64,000 nucleotides of DNA. It comes from Marsupella aquatica. Its lineage: Eukaryota > Marchantiophyta. The DNA is taken from the NCBI GenBank assembly GCA_973895155.1, contig OZ316893.1:26040001-26104000 (forward strand), read 5' to 3'. A program made the translations under genes and the position numbers. The first letter of the stretch is position 1. Every line of letters begins with the position of its first letter. The notes beneath the pieces were generated by a model. It was not told the origin of the DNA, searched no databases, and saw only the letters and a list, made by a program, of their open reading frames with translations. Below are positions 12,764 through 24,800 of the stretch, in pieces.

Positions 12764-12958
12764 CCACCCAAAGTGGTATGGCAGAGAATATGGCACGGAA
12801 GCCAACCCATTTACATGCAAGAGCAGAGCTAATTGGACTTTAGACCCCTTGGCAACCTGAACTCACCCAAAGTGGTATGGCAGAGGATATGGCACAAACC
12901 AACCCATTTACATGCACGACCAGAACTAATTGGAATTGAGACTCCTGGCCACCGGTAC
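12764..12958. repeat. Two tandem copies of an about 100-bp unit
   Basis: Copies at 12764-12863 and 12864-12958 each run CACCCAAAGTGGTATGGCAG, ATATGGCAC, CCAACCCATTTACATGCA, CTAATTGGA. The copies are close to identical over their first two thirds. Confidence 0.65.
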
Positions 12959-13373
12959 CTGAGCTATGCTCTAGTCTGCTGCTAACCTTGAGGCTGTCCA
13001 TCTACTGCTGGATCTTGAGAGGTACTGTACTATCTCAATTTCAGGAAATGAGACCCCTAGCTACCTGAGCTATACTCTAGTAGAGAGTCTCAAAGGTGAC
13101 AATCTGATGGACCTTAATTAACTCCCTAATTATGGGCACACAAAGTTGGGTTATGGACACACAAAGTTACCTATTATAACAAAATTTGGTCTATAACTTT
13201 TTGCTATAAGGATTGGTCATAGGCCATTATCGTCATCTAGAGGCTAGTGAAAGAAAAACCCAAAATTCCAGAAACTTGTGAAAATGTTATGACCATTTCT
13301 TTATGGTCTAATGTAATGTAATGGTCCCTAATTTTGAAACTTTGAGACACCTTATGTGTTGCTAACCTTGAGG

Positions 13374-13457
13374 CTTATCTACTGTTGGATCTCGCGTATC
13401 TACTGTTGGATCTTGCTTATCTACTGTTGGATCTTGCTTATCTACTGTTGGATCTCG
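13374..13457. repeat. 21-bp minisatellite, 4 copies
   Basis: Four consecutive copies of CTTATCTACTGTTGGATCTTG or a one- or two-base variant. The unit length is a multiple of three, so it keeps a 102-codon ORF open across 13356-13664, but nothing else suggests that ORF is a gene. The following GAGAGGTACTGTACTA and TCAGGAAAT also occur near 13015-13050, showing a larger diverged duplication. Confidence 0.8.
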
Positions 13458-16415
13458 AGAGGTACTGTACTAACTCGATTTCAGGAAATTAACGTGCACA
13501 AGGAACCTCGAGTCTGTTGGGAACTTGAGAAGTACTGTCCTATCTTCATGAAATCAACGTGTGCATGGATAAGTGGAGATTGTAAACAACCCAGCGAGAC
13601 TCTCAATGCTGATTGGTCTACTTTCCAAGCCCACATCCTAGAATGCGGAAACCATATCCTTTAATTGAGGAGGATAAGTAGAGTAGTTGCTCTCTAAGTG
13701 CACCATCCTGGGAAGAAGCCTCCAGTGTGCACTAAACAGGGGTTTGCACTACCACATTGGTGTGAAACCTGGGGTTAGCATTATGTGATAAGTGCAAACC
13801 CATTAGAATGTGCTTATATTGATAAGACTATACTGTTTCCATTTATTATTATTTTTAAGTTAAAAGGCAACTGTGCGCAAACTGAGATTCAAGAGCACCG
13901 CGGGAAAAAGAACAACAAGCCCTCAGGGCCACCACACACATCACCAGGACCCGAGGGGCCGACGCATGAGACACCACACCGCTGCAGTGGGGGCAGCTAG
14001 TCCCAAGGGGGCCATCTAAACCATCTTGGTCCGAGAGTGGACTATACTGTTTCCATCTCTTTTGTTACATGTGCAATTATCCTCCATCACTGAGTTTGGT
14101 GACTCCACTCCTAAAATTTACATCCCTGCCCTAAATTTGGTTCCCTACCCATAAGTGCAGTTCTTACTCTACTGTCCACTTAGTAGGAACTAGAACTTGA
14201 TGGAATTGTGTGCTTACCAGTTTAAGTATTCATGTAAACATACGGCTGTATTTCAGCCTGTTTGCATTTATAAAGGGTGCAGAAACATATGCAAACTCTC
14301 TGTCAAAATAAGTGAAGAAGCGGGTGTCTGCAGAAGTCAGGTTCTGCCCTTTATGCAGTCTGCACTTAAAGAGTGATCAGTGTACGATAAAATTCCTGGC
14401 AGTGGTCTGGTACTCCAGTAATTGTTTCTAATCTGTCTAATCTGCCAAATAATATCAGCTCAGTATTGAACTTGCTTGTGAACAACTTGGACATGGCCAT
14501 ATTCTATTATTGTCACGTCATCCGTTCATCAGCATCAGTAAGTCCTCGAAGGCTCGAACTTTCTAGTGCGATGAAGACCTTGGGAAGACCTTGGGTTCGA
14601 AGACTTTTTGGGCCATCTCAACTGCTGCAGTAAACCCAGCTAGCTGAGAAGAGTCCTTCAGTACACCCAGACTAGGGTGGAGCTTCGAGATTTGAATCGA
14701 GTGATTTAAAATTCCCTTTCACCGGTTCACGGGATTGTTTCAGCTGCACTGACTCGTTCCGCTCTTCTCGGTTCGTCTTCGACAATTCCTATTTGTTTCG
14801 CCCATATACTTTATTTATGGGCAGAAGACCATGAGACACGGAAAAGCACTGGGTCACCCTGATTGTCAGCGTTTTTGGGCGCTGCCCAATTGTGTGTGAA
14901 TCCCCGTGTGCATGAGTGAAGTCAGAGTCCAAAATGTTGCCACATGGAAGTGTCCCGAAGTCACTTCACCCTGAGTATTCACATTTAGACCTTTGGGCCA
15001 AGGGTTAAGAAGAATTCACATTTAGACCTGGTTGGCCGACAGAAAATAATCATACGTCTCACACAGATTGGAGTGAAGTCACGGTGAGTATTTGTCCTTA
15101 GAGTTTAGGATAGACCCTTGACCGACATTTTGACCAGGATGCCAGAACAGGAGGAATGCCCGTGCTTCAATGTCCGGTAGACTCTCTCGTCCCCGCTTTC
15201 GTCATCTTACTTGGCAACGCGCTTTATGCGAAGGTATTGGTAACAAGGGCGGCAGGAGCAGAAGGAAGAACTTGCCATTGTTATATAGGGTCGTCAGTGA
15301 CTACTCGGTTCCTGCCAAGGGCAGAAGCAAGTCACAGATTAGCAGGAGCAGATCGCAACGTGCTACATGGCGAAGATTTAGGACCTTGACCGAGAGGTGC
15401 ATCAGGTCTTGAGGTATGACTAAAACGTTTTATATAGAGTGGGTATGGACCCCAAGCTCATAAATCTTATCGAGTGAGAGCCAAGAGTGTACGTCTGTGA
15501 TCACTAACGACTACTCCAGTACACCACGAGCCTCAATTATTTCAGCTGGGTCCTCCTGAAAGTATGAGGCATGATGAGCATCTTAGCCAGGAAAGAGAGA
15601 AAGAAAGTGAAGAATGGAGAACTTTGGACACGTCTCCTTGTGTATTGTCACTGTCGTAAATAATAATTTCACCCAACCCAATGCGCAAACTGGATACACC
15701 TATCAATAGAAGGCAGTGGCGGACAGTATGTGTTTGTTTTATGGTATTCCCATCAACACAAAAACTGGAATCGATTTGTTAGCAATCAAGGCTGATTACA
15801 TGTAGACAGTCCTGTCGAAATGAACGCGCGGTTGCAGCCTCAAGCACAACTCCAATGTGCAATCGTACGATAGTTGCAACAGTGAAAATCGATCCACGCA
15901 CCGATCACAATTCCACTGTGCAATCGTAAAGTTCAACTGTAAGTTGCCCATGCACGGTGAACAACTGCGGAGTATTTTTAAATGGACGGGAAGTTTGAAT
16001 CACGAGACTGTAAAAGTCGGATCTGGACTTTGTCAAGCTTCCCTTCAGTACTTCGATCCCTTCAGTCCTTCCCTTCAATCTGTTGTTTGCACGGAGATGA
16101 AGAGAAACAAACTTTCCGGGTTTTGTTCAATTCATTGCAAACTTGCGCGGCCTACTGTATTGCTCGATCGATATACTGTCTTATTTTCATCGATTCACTC
16201 TTCACCCGTTTCGAGCAATGAAGCTAGATCAATTCCGAGGTCACCAACTCGGAAACAAGCTGCCAAAACAGCTCTCGCAGTCGTCTGTCCCCATTGTCTC
16301 AGAATCAAATCAGAGGAATGTTCAATTGAATGCAAATTAGATAAAATAAATGAATATAAATTGTAGAGTCCAAGCCTAAACTGTAAATTGAAGTATAGTG
16401 CTACAATCTCCTCTC
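13458..16415. other. Spacer with unsupported ORFs
   Basis: No recognisable domains. Overlapping plus-strand ORFs at 15156-15412 give an Arg/Ser-rich translation in one frame, and 15857-16366 is open for 169 codons with a CPHC motif near its end; neither has supporting context. Both could be chance ORFs. Confidence 0.3.
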
Positions 16416-16538
16416 TCTCATCTCATCTCATCTCATCTCATCTCATCTGCTCTTTGTCTCGCTTGCTTCCAGGATTTAGCTTCAAGAATGTTCTAATCAC
16501 CACAGCAGTGACCTGAGATAGAGATAGAGATAGAGACA
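16416..16538. repeat. Two microsatellites: (TCTCA)6 and (GAGATA)3
   Basis: TCTCA is repeated six times at 16416-16445. GAGATA is repeated three times at 16515-16532 and followed by a GAGACA variant. Together they create a spurious minus-strand Ser/Leu-rich ORF. Confidence 0.85.
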
Positions 16539-17328
16539 CTCTTCTGGTATGTGAATTGGATAGGATGGATGCCCGGTTGTACAGTCTGAAAGCCCACGTA
16601 GTGATTGATACCTCCGCTAAGCTACCTACGATCATCGTCAACAGCGAAAGTAACAGCACTGTTCCCGGGAGGAGTCCAACTCCTTCAGAACGGCTATGGT
16701 GCAGCACTCATGCCATGCCTTTCGAAAAGAAGTAGACGACAAAGTCCATAGAAAAGCTATCATGGGCCAGTTTGAGTGGCTGTTATTGACCATAATGTTC
16801 TGGTATGATTGGTACCAACCTAATTAATAACTTAAAATGACTGAACGGAGAATCTTCATACTGAGCTTATCCAAATCTAAATCTTGCTTGTGCATTTTGC
16901 TCCAATATTGCCCTGAGAAAATTACCGAGGACACTACAAGTATATGAAAGTCCTGGTTGTGCTTCTTTCTTCAATATAGCCTTCAAAACTACAAAGATAA
17001 AATCACTAAAAATACATGGTTCTAAACCACTCTTTGCCGACTCTCTGCCGCTCCTTCAAACAAGAGCTGGAGCTAGAGGGGCTACATTGTCAGTATTGTC
17101 CATAATGCAGGACCTTAATACACTTGTAGGTCCAAATGCTTTGTATTTTTACGAATTTTAGTAACAATAATACTAATAATGAGCATCCAGATCTTGATTG
17201 TGCAACTGCAAAGAATAAAATCAAGAAAGGGGATTAAATATAATTATTTTTTAAGTCCAGGGCATTGTGGGATATAATACCTCCACAGACAAGTTCAGCT
17301 CTTTTGAGAGGCGATTATTAAATCTGAT

Positions 17329-17430
17329 TTTCATGATAAGCTCATCCAAATCTTGACCGACACTCTTCTCCAATAATTCTTTCATGATAAGCTAATCCAA
17401 ATCTTGACCGACACTCTTCTCCAAGAATTC
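17329..17430. repeat. 51-bp tandem duplication
   Basis: Copies at 17329-17379 and 17380-17430 differ at two positions. Each contains TTTCATGATAAGCT, ATCCAAATCTTGACC and GACACTCTTCTCCAA. A more diverged relative lies near 16855-16915. Confidence 0.8.
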
Positions 17431-20400
17431 CTGAAAATTACAAAGAGAAGCAAATTCATGAAGGGCATGAAATTAATTAAGTTGTGGACCCACAATAACT
17501 GTTTTCTTCCCCCAAAAGCGAATTCCTACCCTGCAAACCGATCCCCAGTAGTTGTTGGCCATAGTGGAAGTTTGTGACAGCGGCTATGGGGTGGGGCAGT
17601 ACGTAGGTGAGGGAGAATGGCTGTGCGAGTAGATTGAACCACGTGAACACGCCTTCCACGCCTCAATCATGCCTCAAAGGTGGCAGCTCGCGCGCACCAG
17701 TTCCGTGTAGGCACCGGTATACCGAAGAACTTGCTGGTATTCACTCACTCTCTTGAGCTCGATCGAGCTTTTGAACAAGTGATGCACTCATAAAGAATTG
17801 CTGTCATGGATCTAAAACGTTCAGACACCTAGTGCGACGTACTGTAGACCGTGCTTACACACAATCTGACACCACACAGGTGTCGTTGAGCACTGGCTTA
17901 TATATGTCAGTTTTGTGTTTGAGCTTTTAATTTAGATTGAATAAATCAAGGATCAATGATTTGTTTTGAGGGTTTTTCAGATCATTCATGCATGCCATGT
18001 CCTCATTATAATGCTGTTCACAGTGCAGTGTGTGGTAGCTGAAGGGTTGTAGTCTGGATTACCGATAATGTACAGATTACCACTGGCCTTTGCCTGCAGT
18101 TCAAGCAGGAACGCTCAACGTGCATGCCAGACTTCCATCCGCGGAACCTAAATAGCATTAAGACTGATCGCCAGCCTGAAATCATCTTGAGCTCTACTTT
18201 AGTTTAGTGGCTGACGTGTACTTCCGAGAAGGAAAGCCCATTCTCGATGATGTCTTCGCGATTTTTGTTTCCCATCATTGTGAATTTTCTACGTTTTTGG
18301 CTGTACTTTATTTGCTGTTTCCCAGTAATTTTCTTCTCTGAATTCACGTTGATGAGTGGGTACGAACACTGTCACGATTCCACAGACGAAAGTGACACGT
18401 CGCATCATATATTGCACAGAATACCTTCATTAATTAAATGTGCCACTCTTTTGGGAGACCATTCAAAAGGGTCGAATTCGCTCAAGCCTTCTTCGATGTC
18501 TAGCTTTAGCGTGACAACAAAGAAAGCGAGCAGCTTCCGCAACGATAGAAGGCGTGAAATTGGGCCTTATGTCTAACCTAGCACACTTTATATTACTCCG
18601 TAAGACTGCGTTATGCATTTGGTTCATCTGGTTTTAAATTGGACTAGATTGTTTTTTGAACGAAAGTGTCCTAGATTTTCTGTCTCGCGGGTACTAAATA
18701 TTACAAATCTTCAACAGCATCTAGGTCATCGGCCTAGCTTTTTAATTAATTAACTACAGTATGCGTTCCAACCCCAGGCAATCAGGCAAGCGAGAAAGAC
18801 TGCAATACTTCCGTCATGTGTGCATCATTGATATATTTTGGCGGCGGCCTTCCTAAGAAAGCTACCTAGTTCTATATGGTTCCAGAGGTCAATGCTTAGT
18901 ACTCTACAAGTACACCAAATTAACACTACACGTCTTGAGTTTTGAAGAAGCTTGCCGGAGACGTGCCATGTTCAAAACTAACACGGTAGAAGGTCGAAGC
19001 CCAAGAGTGGTTGGTAACCCAGTTGGTTATATAATTAAGCTAGAACCATGATACGTGGGATGTCGCTTTACATTTCCATGGAGATCTTTAGAGGCTAGTC
19101 GACAGCTATCGAGACTTTACCGATTCAATGACAAGTTGATTCATACAAAAGCTATCGCAAGCCACACTGAGTTACCTGCTTCAATGGTTTCAAAAAACTG
19201 ATTTTGTCTTCAATAATGGAACGAGAGTTTGCGTAGTGTACATTCAAGATTCTTGAACTAAGAAGCCTGATTTGGGGGATTGAGATCCCGATTTAGATTC
19301 TCCCACCATCCCACAAATACTGAGCCTGGTGGATCATAACCATTCAACTTGAACAAAGGACTAAAAAAGAGATATACGAGCTATTCAATATATGACAGCT
19401 TCAGTGGATAGTTAAATCTAGCCAGGATAAAGGTGGACTTGAAATTATATGTGAGAAGATCCATACATCACCAGGGTAGGGTTCACTAGAGCTACACTCT
19501 AATGAGTGCTGTTCCTCAGCATTTATATATATGTTCGAGCAGGAAGCTGAGGCTCGTGACTGCCAAGTAGTCGCTCAATCTCGTGACTGCTTCTGGCTTA
19601 AGTTATATTTACTAGATGATGAATATCTGCTCCTGCTATCTCTGGAACCTGATCTGAAATAATCGTAAATACACATCTAATCCAAGAAGAAATAAGGGGC
19701 GTTCTAGAACCACATTTTGATGGATTTACTTGCTTTCTTTGGATAGATTTTCACCATTTCCTGTCACAACGAGCAATCAACATCTAGTTATTCTAAAGGC
19801 AGTTTTGCTACAAAAATGAACCGAGTTTACCCCACAGTAGCACCTACGCCCAACCCCAAGACAACAAGCTGATGCTGAATCACATCCATAGGTGCAGAGA
19901 CAAAACTTTTAAAAGGCCTATAACTGTGACAGCACTTATGTTCTACATCGACATGAAGGTGACCAAGTTAGAAAATCATCTCGGAAGTTGAGCAGAGCTA
20001 CCAAATATAATCAGTTCATTTGTTCATGGCAGGGCGAGTAGCGCTCTGTTCATAATTGTGCTGTTGTCACTGCACATAGAATGATCGCGTTATCGGCCAG
20101 GAGGATATCCAAAATAGCGCTCAAATTTGCCTAAACGTTTTAACAAATCCTGTCAATTTGCACTGTGCAGTCCCATGGGAAATATGAACATGGTTGCATT
20201 CTAACGTGATTGTTGAGAAGTATTGTCTAGAGTTGCCTAATTACTGCAATCTGCATTCATTTGACATATGCAATCACAAGCCATCATTCAGTGAGATGAC
20301 TCCTGGCTGCTGGCTGAGACCAACAGCTTCTTTAATTGGCACTTTGCAGAACACCTTCGTAAGCTCAGAATGATGCTTCCTAATGCCACCAGAAAGGTCC

Positions 20401-21364
20401 TCAGAAAAAGTAAAATGAACGATCTATCAATACATGATTTATCATCTCAGTTGCTTTGGATCAGATATTGGTCGAACAATGATCTTTTGAGTTTAATTTT
20501 CTGAGTAGGACCTTTAAAGATCGCGACAGTTCCTGACCCTGTATTGAGATACAGAACGGACAATCGTTAAAAACACTTGCTTCAATTCATCAAGCTCATT
20601 CAAATTTACGGAAATCTTTTATGAACTTACCACCCTACGAGTTCCAGTTTCATTTGATACAGTCCAGGCCATCCATAGATCTGAATGAGGATTAGTTTCA
20701 AGAACTGAGTTGTCGCCACTTGGCAAGAACAGACTCACTCGTAAGAACGTCTACCCAAGATTTTCATCATTCGGGCTGATTTAGCAGCCAAATGGCTCAC
20801 AAACGTTTCCAGGAAAGCCGGCCTTATATAATTAAATCTACACTTTGCACTATGCTCACTTCATGAATCGACCTTGTAGATAGGATCCAAAATGTAAGGA
20901 CCTAGTTACAGCAAGAGCATGGTAGAGGAGTGTCAGTCTAGAGTACGTAGTAGAATAGGTGCAATATGTGACGACATAAGGCAATTATGTCGTAGAGTCA
21001 AACTGTGCCAGAGTCAAGTATATGAACTTCAGTATTGTCTTTGCTGTAATTTGACAAAGGAAACGCATTAGCCAATGAAGTGGGAATGAATGCTCAAACA
21101 TGACATATATATATAGATACTTTCAGTTCATGAACAGAAGTTAGATACCTTTCGCCGATGGCTAACAGTCTGATCACTCTCAACGTAGTTTGCTAACAAA
21201 CATTACTGTATAATTGCGTCGCTTCGCAACACTTAAGCCCAAATCAAGTTCAGCATCTAGTTCTTCCAGAATTGACCACTAATCACACTTTCGGATCGAG
21301 ATATTGAATAGATCCCCAATGTCACATCCTGACCAAATCTAGAGTACGTCATTTTCAGGATCGA
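17431..21364. other. Spacer, no supported gene
   Basis: Only short ORFs occur, for example 18247-18576 (109 codons with a hydrophobic N-terminal stretch but no domain). No RNA gene or clear repeat recognised. Confidence 0.35.
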
Positions 21365-21832
21365 TCATATTGTCTTGAGAACAATTTCCGCCTCCTCTAC
21401 TTTCTCCTTGAGGATCGTCACGATCTGTGGGTCGTCGAGAAAACTGAAGTTTTCTAACGAATGTCCACTGGTCAGCAACAATGCGAGCAGCTTGTTGCTT
21501 CTTTGGATCTCGGCCAAGAGTGCCCCATTCTTTGCTAAGCTCTCAAGAGTGCCTCTCATGGAAGTGATCTCCGTTACGAGGAGTTGCAGCAGGACATTCG
21601 TTAGGTTTTTGTCAGCAAGCATGGCGCTGGCATGGCTGCTTGGGATATCAGTCGAAGCTCGAGGTGAAGCAGACCCGGCCGCCACACCACAAAAAGGCAT
21701 GTGCTTCTCCCAAATCCCTTTCTTCTTCAGATTTTTCGAGCCCTCGAGCAGCTGCAGCTGCTCAAGCTCCTCGCTTCTACTTCTCACTGGGAGTGAAAAC
21801 ACCGCCGACTCGGATGACTGCCCTCCTTCCAT
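21365..21832 (-). CDS. Hypothetical protein, 155 aa, helical C-terminus
   Basis: Not recognised. The ORF is open further upstream (to 21904) but the first ATG is at 21832, giving MEGGQSSESAVFSLPVRSRS and 155 residues. The N-terminal half is polar with a Glu/Leu/Gln-rich patch (about 20-30) and a basic patch. The C-terminal half, from about residue 70, is a run of Leu-rich, heptad-like sequence (NVLLQLLVTEITSMRGTLES) that could form a long helix or coiled coil. Composition looks coding. A potential acceptor AG lies just before the ATG, so this could instead be the last exon of a longer gene. No neighbouring exon could be joined in frame. Confidence 0.35.
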   Translation of the reverse strand: MEGGQSSESAVFSLPVRSRSEELEQLQLLEGSKNLKKKGIWEKHMPFCGVAAGSASPRASTDIPSSHASAMLADKNLTNVLLQLLVTEITSMRGTLESLAKNGALLAEIQRSNKLLALLLTSGHSLENFSFLDDPQIVTILKEKVEEAEIVLKTI

Positions 21833-24800
21833 TCCTACAAGTAACTGAACTGATACTACTTTGGCTACCACAGGTACTTTCAAACTAGGCAAGATATGAA
21901 CCACTGCTTAAAATTACTGCCCTGACTGTTCAATTGGTAGTACAGAAATACACATCTACTGTACGAGACACTCCTTTTCTAGCTCGTAAACAAGTAGCTG
22001 GACTAGTAGCTCGATCTCTGTACACTGATGCTTATATGTTTGTTCTGACTTGTAGGTACCTGCACTAATTCTAGCCATACCCATTACACTTAGTGACAAT
22101 TTCTTGTTGGGCACGAGTAGTGAATGCTTATAGCGACTGCTACCAGTTGCTGCTGAAGTTAAGTTGTCTAATTGTTAAATCTTCTAGTATCTCCCGAAGC
22201 GTACAAGTGCAATTTAGCGTCTCATTTGCAAGACAATAAGTACAAAACAGTACTTCTTGATAGCTTCGGGTGACACATGTGGTTAAAAGCTGTAACCAGT
22301 AGACTATTTTCTCGGCTAGGTTTACATACCAATATATATGGACGTCATCGATCTTCGTCCTCGTTAAATTGATTTAACTCGAGATTGATATATTACAGGC
22401 CACAAGTATCACAGTAAGCTTGAAGATCTCTTAAGCGTTGCGTCAAGCCCAGTGGGACAAGTTAATTTAAGCCTACTAGCAAGTTCCATCATTCTGAAAA
22501 TGGCATTCATTTGTGAAATAAAAATAAGTTATTTCAAGATGTCAATTAAATGCAGCACAGCCAACACCAATCGAGTCAAAATTATGTAGAATAAGTATTC
22601 AAATGTGTATGTGTTGCTTCACACCAGATGCAGACCAAATCCATCCGGGAATGGATCACAAGACCTGCTCCAAGGTTCGTCGGTCCTAAGCTGGCTCGCT
22701 CATTAGAGATCATAGAAGATGCATCGAGAGTCAGTAGCAAATCATTCTCAGCAAACATACACTCTGTCAGACATTTGTGCTTGAATTCATTCCTTACAAT
22801 TGCCCTTGGCTTACCGACACCTTGAAGCGTACCCCATTCCAAAGACAGAATGGTGCCCGCATTGATGGCCGATCGATTCATCAAATCCGAAGTACGGCAA
22901 AGATCGAGATTCTTCAGGAAAGCAGTCATACATACTGAGGTCGAGCCCCTTCTTCTTTCAATGAAGATCACCCAGTACAGTCATACACAGAAGTGCTTTA
23001 CTGCTTTAGCTGTGATTGTGAATGAGATACACGAGGGTACCGACATCATCGTTACTAAGATCATTTCAAATTTAATGATGCTCCTGCCTAGCATATTCTG
23101 TACCTCAAGACACATCACTTGGTATGTAGCCAGAAGCTCTAGGATGTGATGGTTGCCTGGTGATCGGCATTGTCATAATGGTTGAGGCAATGAGACACCA
23201 TTGTTGGGGGTAGCGCTTTCATTGATTGACCAGTACCCCCCCGTTCTTACAAATTTCGAAGGTGATTGTGGAATGAAAGCAACCGGGAAAAAAGTTCAGA
23301 AACATCGAAAGAGCAATATTCCTCGTTAGAAGACTACATTGAAAAATCACACCGATATTCGATCATTTCATATGGACACCCCATTTCATGCCGAAAACAA
23401 TCATTCCAAGGTACTCGTATCTCGACTCGTATGCTTCAAGTTTTCTGAAACCCCATGGTGGATCTCCCTTCTCAATATATATTGTCCCTTTTTATGCTTA
23501 TAAATCATGCTTATAAATCTACAGTACAATTTTTATTATCATATCTTTCAGTGGGTCTCCTCTCTTTCTATCATGTTCCCTTTTATGTTTATCACTTTGA
23601 ATTTCCAAGGCAAATAATTCTGAAACCATCAGGACTAGATCATGTCGATCATGCCCTTCCTCCCTGACTGAGGTAAGACTTTTAAAACCAGCAATCCTTT
23701 TCCTTTTTCTGTTTGGAAACTTCAGGGGTGTCTATAAAACTCGAGGGACTTTCAAATCTAGCAATCCTTTTTTTCTTCTTCTGATTCGAAAGCTCAGGCA
23801 TGAAACTGGGTGCCTATAAATGTGTAGAGAACATCCTAACGAATCTGTTTCATTGCCAGATTACACCTCACTGAAAAGTCTGGGCCACTTTTGGCAAAAA
23901 TATGTCAGTTTCCTTGTCTTCAATTAGCCAGTTCCCACAAATTCCGTTAACCAGATCTGACGGCTATCTTTAAATTTAGGAAAGATAACTGACCAACATT
24001 AATCTAGGAAAGTAGATAAGGAATTTGTTAGCACCTTGACAATAACAAAGGTGACACTTTTTGCCTCAAATTTAAGCAATTGAATTTCATTTAAAAAGCG
24101 AACAAAAGCACAAGGTGACCTTAGCCACCGTGGCCAGAAACAAAAACCCCTTCAAATTTAGCCTAACACCCTAGCCAACAACCAAGATTTGAACGTATAG
24201 AAAACGTCAAGATGTAGGGTTCATGCAAACACCACTAAAGTCTCGGACCAATAATTTGCCCAAGCGTACTGTTCGATCTTGATGGCAATCCTAAGTAACG
24301 CGATGCTACATATATCCTCACCGGTGCACTGGAAACAAGACTAGACGCATCACTACGGCTCAGCAATTCGCATAAAATTATTCAAGACACGGACTGTACA
24401 TCCGCTTCTCAACAGCTCTCGTTGGCTGCATGATGTCGGCATCGAGCTCTTGGCTATGTTGCCGGGATTGGTCAAACGAGGCCTTGGACGTGGACGCTCG
24501 TTATGAAAAGCATGCGAGCGTATGAGGTGGATTGCGGTATTTTCAGCACGGATTTCTCACGACACCACTCGTGTGAAGTAATGTTTTCGAAACCGACTGC
24601 CCTGGCTACCTTCTTCACATGTGAAAGCACTGCTATACAGTAGAATTGCCAGAACCTTTATGATTACCACATGTACCGTAGACTCGCACGTCACTGCTTC
24701 ACGAGCTTGGAACGCCGCAGGAGACTAAATAAATGGTTGGACGCTTCTTGTCAAGACTGCCCCGCCCTCCTCCACTGGTGGATTCGGGTGAAGTGTGAAC

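Noticed and set aside
15857-16366. 169-codon plus-strand ORF
   Set aside because: No domain, unremarkable context, and overlapping frames of similar quality. Not strong enough to call a gene.
16438-16707. 89-codon minus-strand ORF
   Set aside because: Its length comes from the GAGATA microsatellite, giving a Ser/Leu repeat.
22582-22971. 129-codon minus-strand ORF, tested as an exon upstream of the 21365-21832 ORF
   Set aside because: Starts at GTG, no domain, and the splice phases do not join to the downstream ORF.
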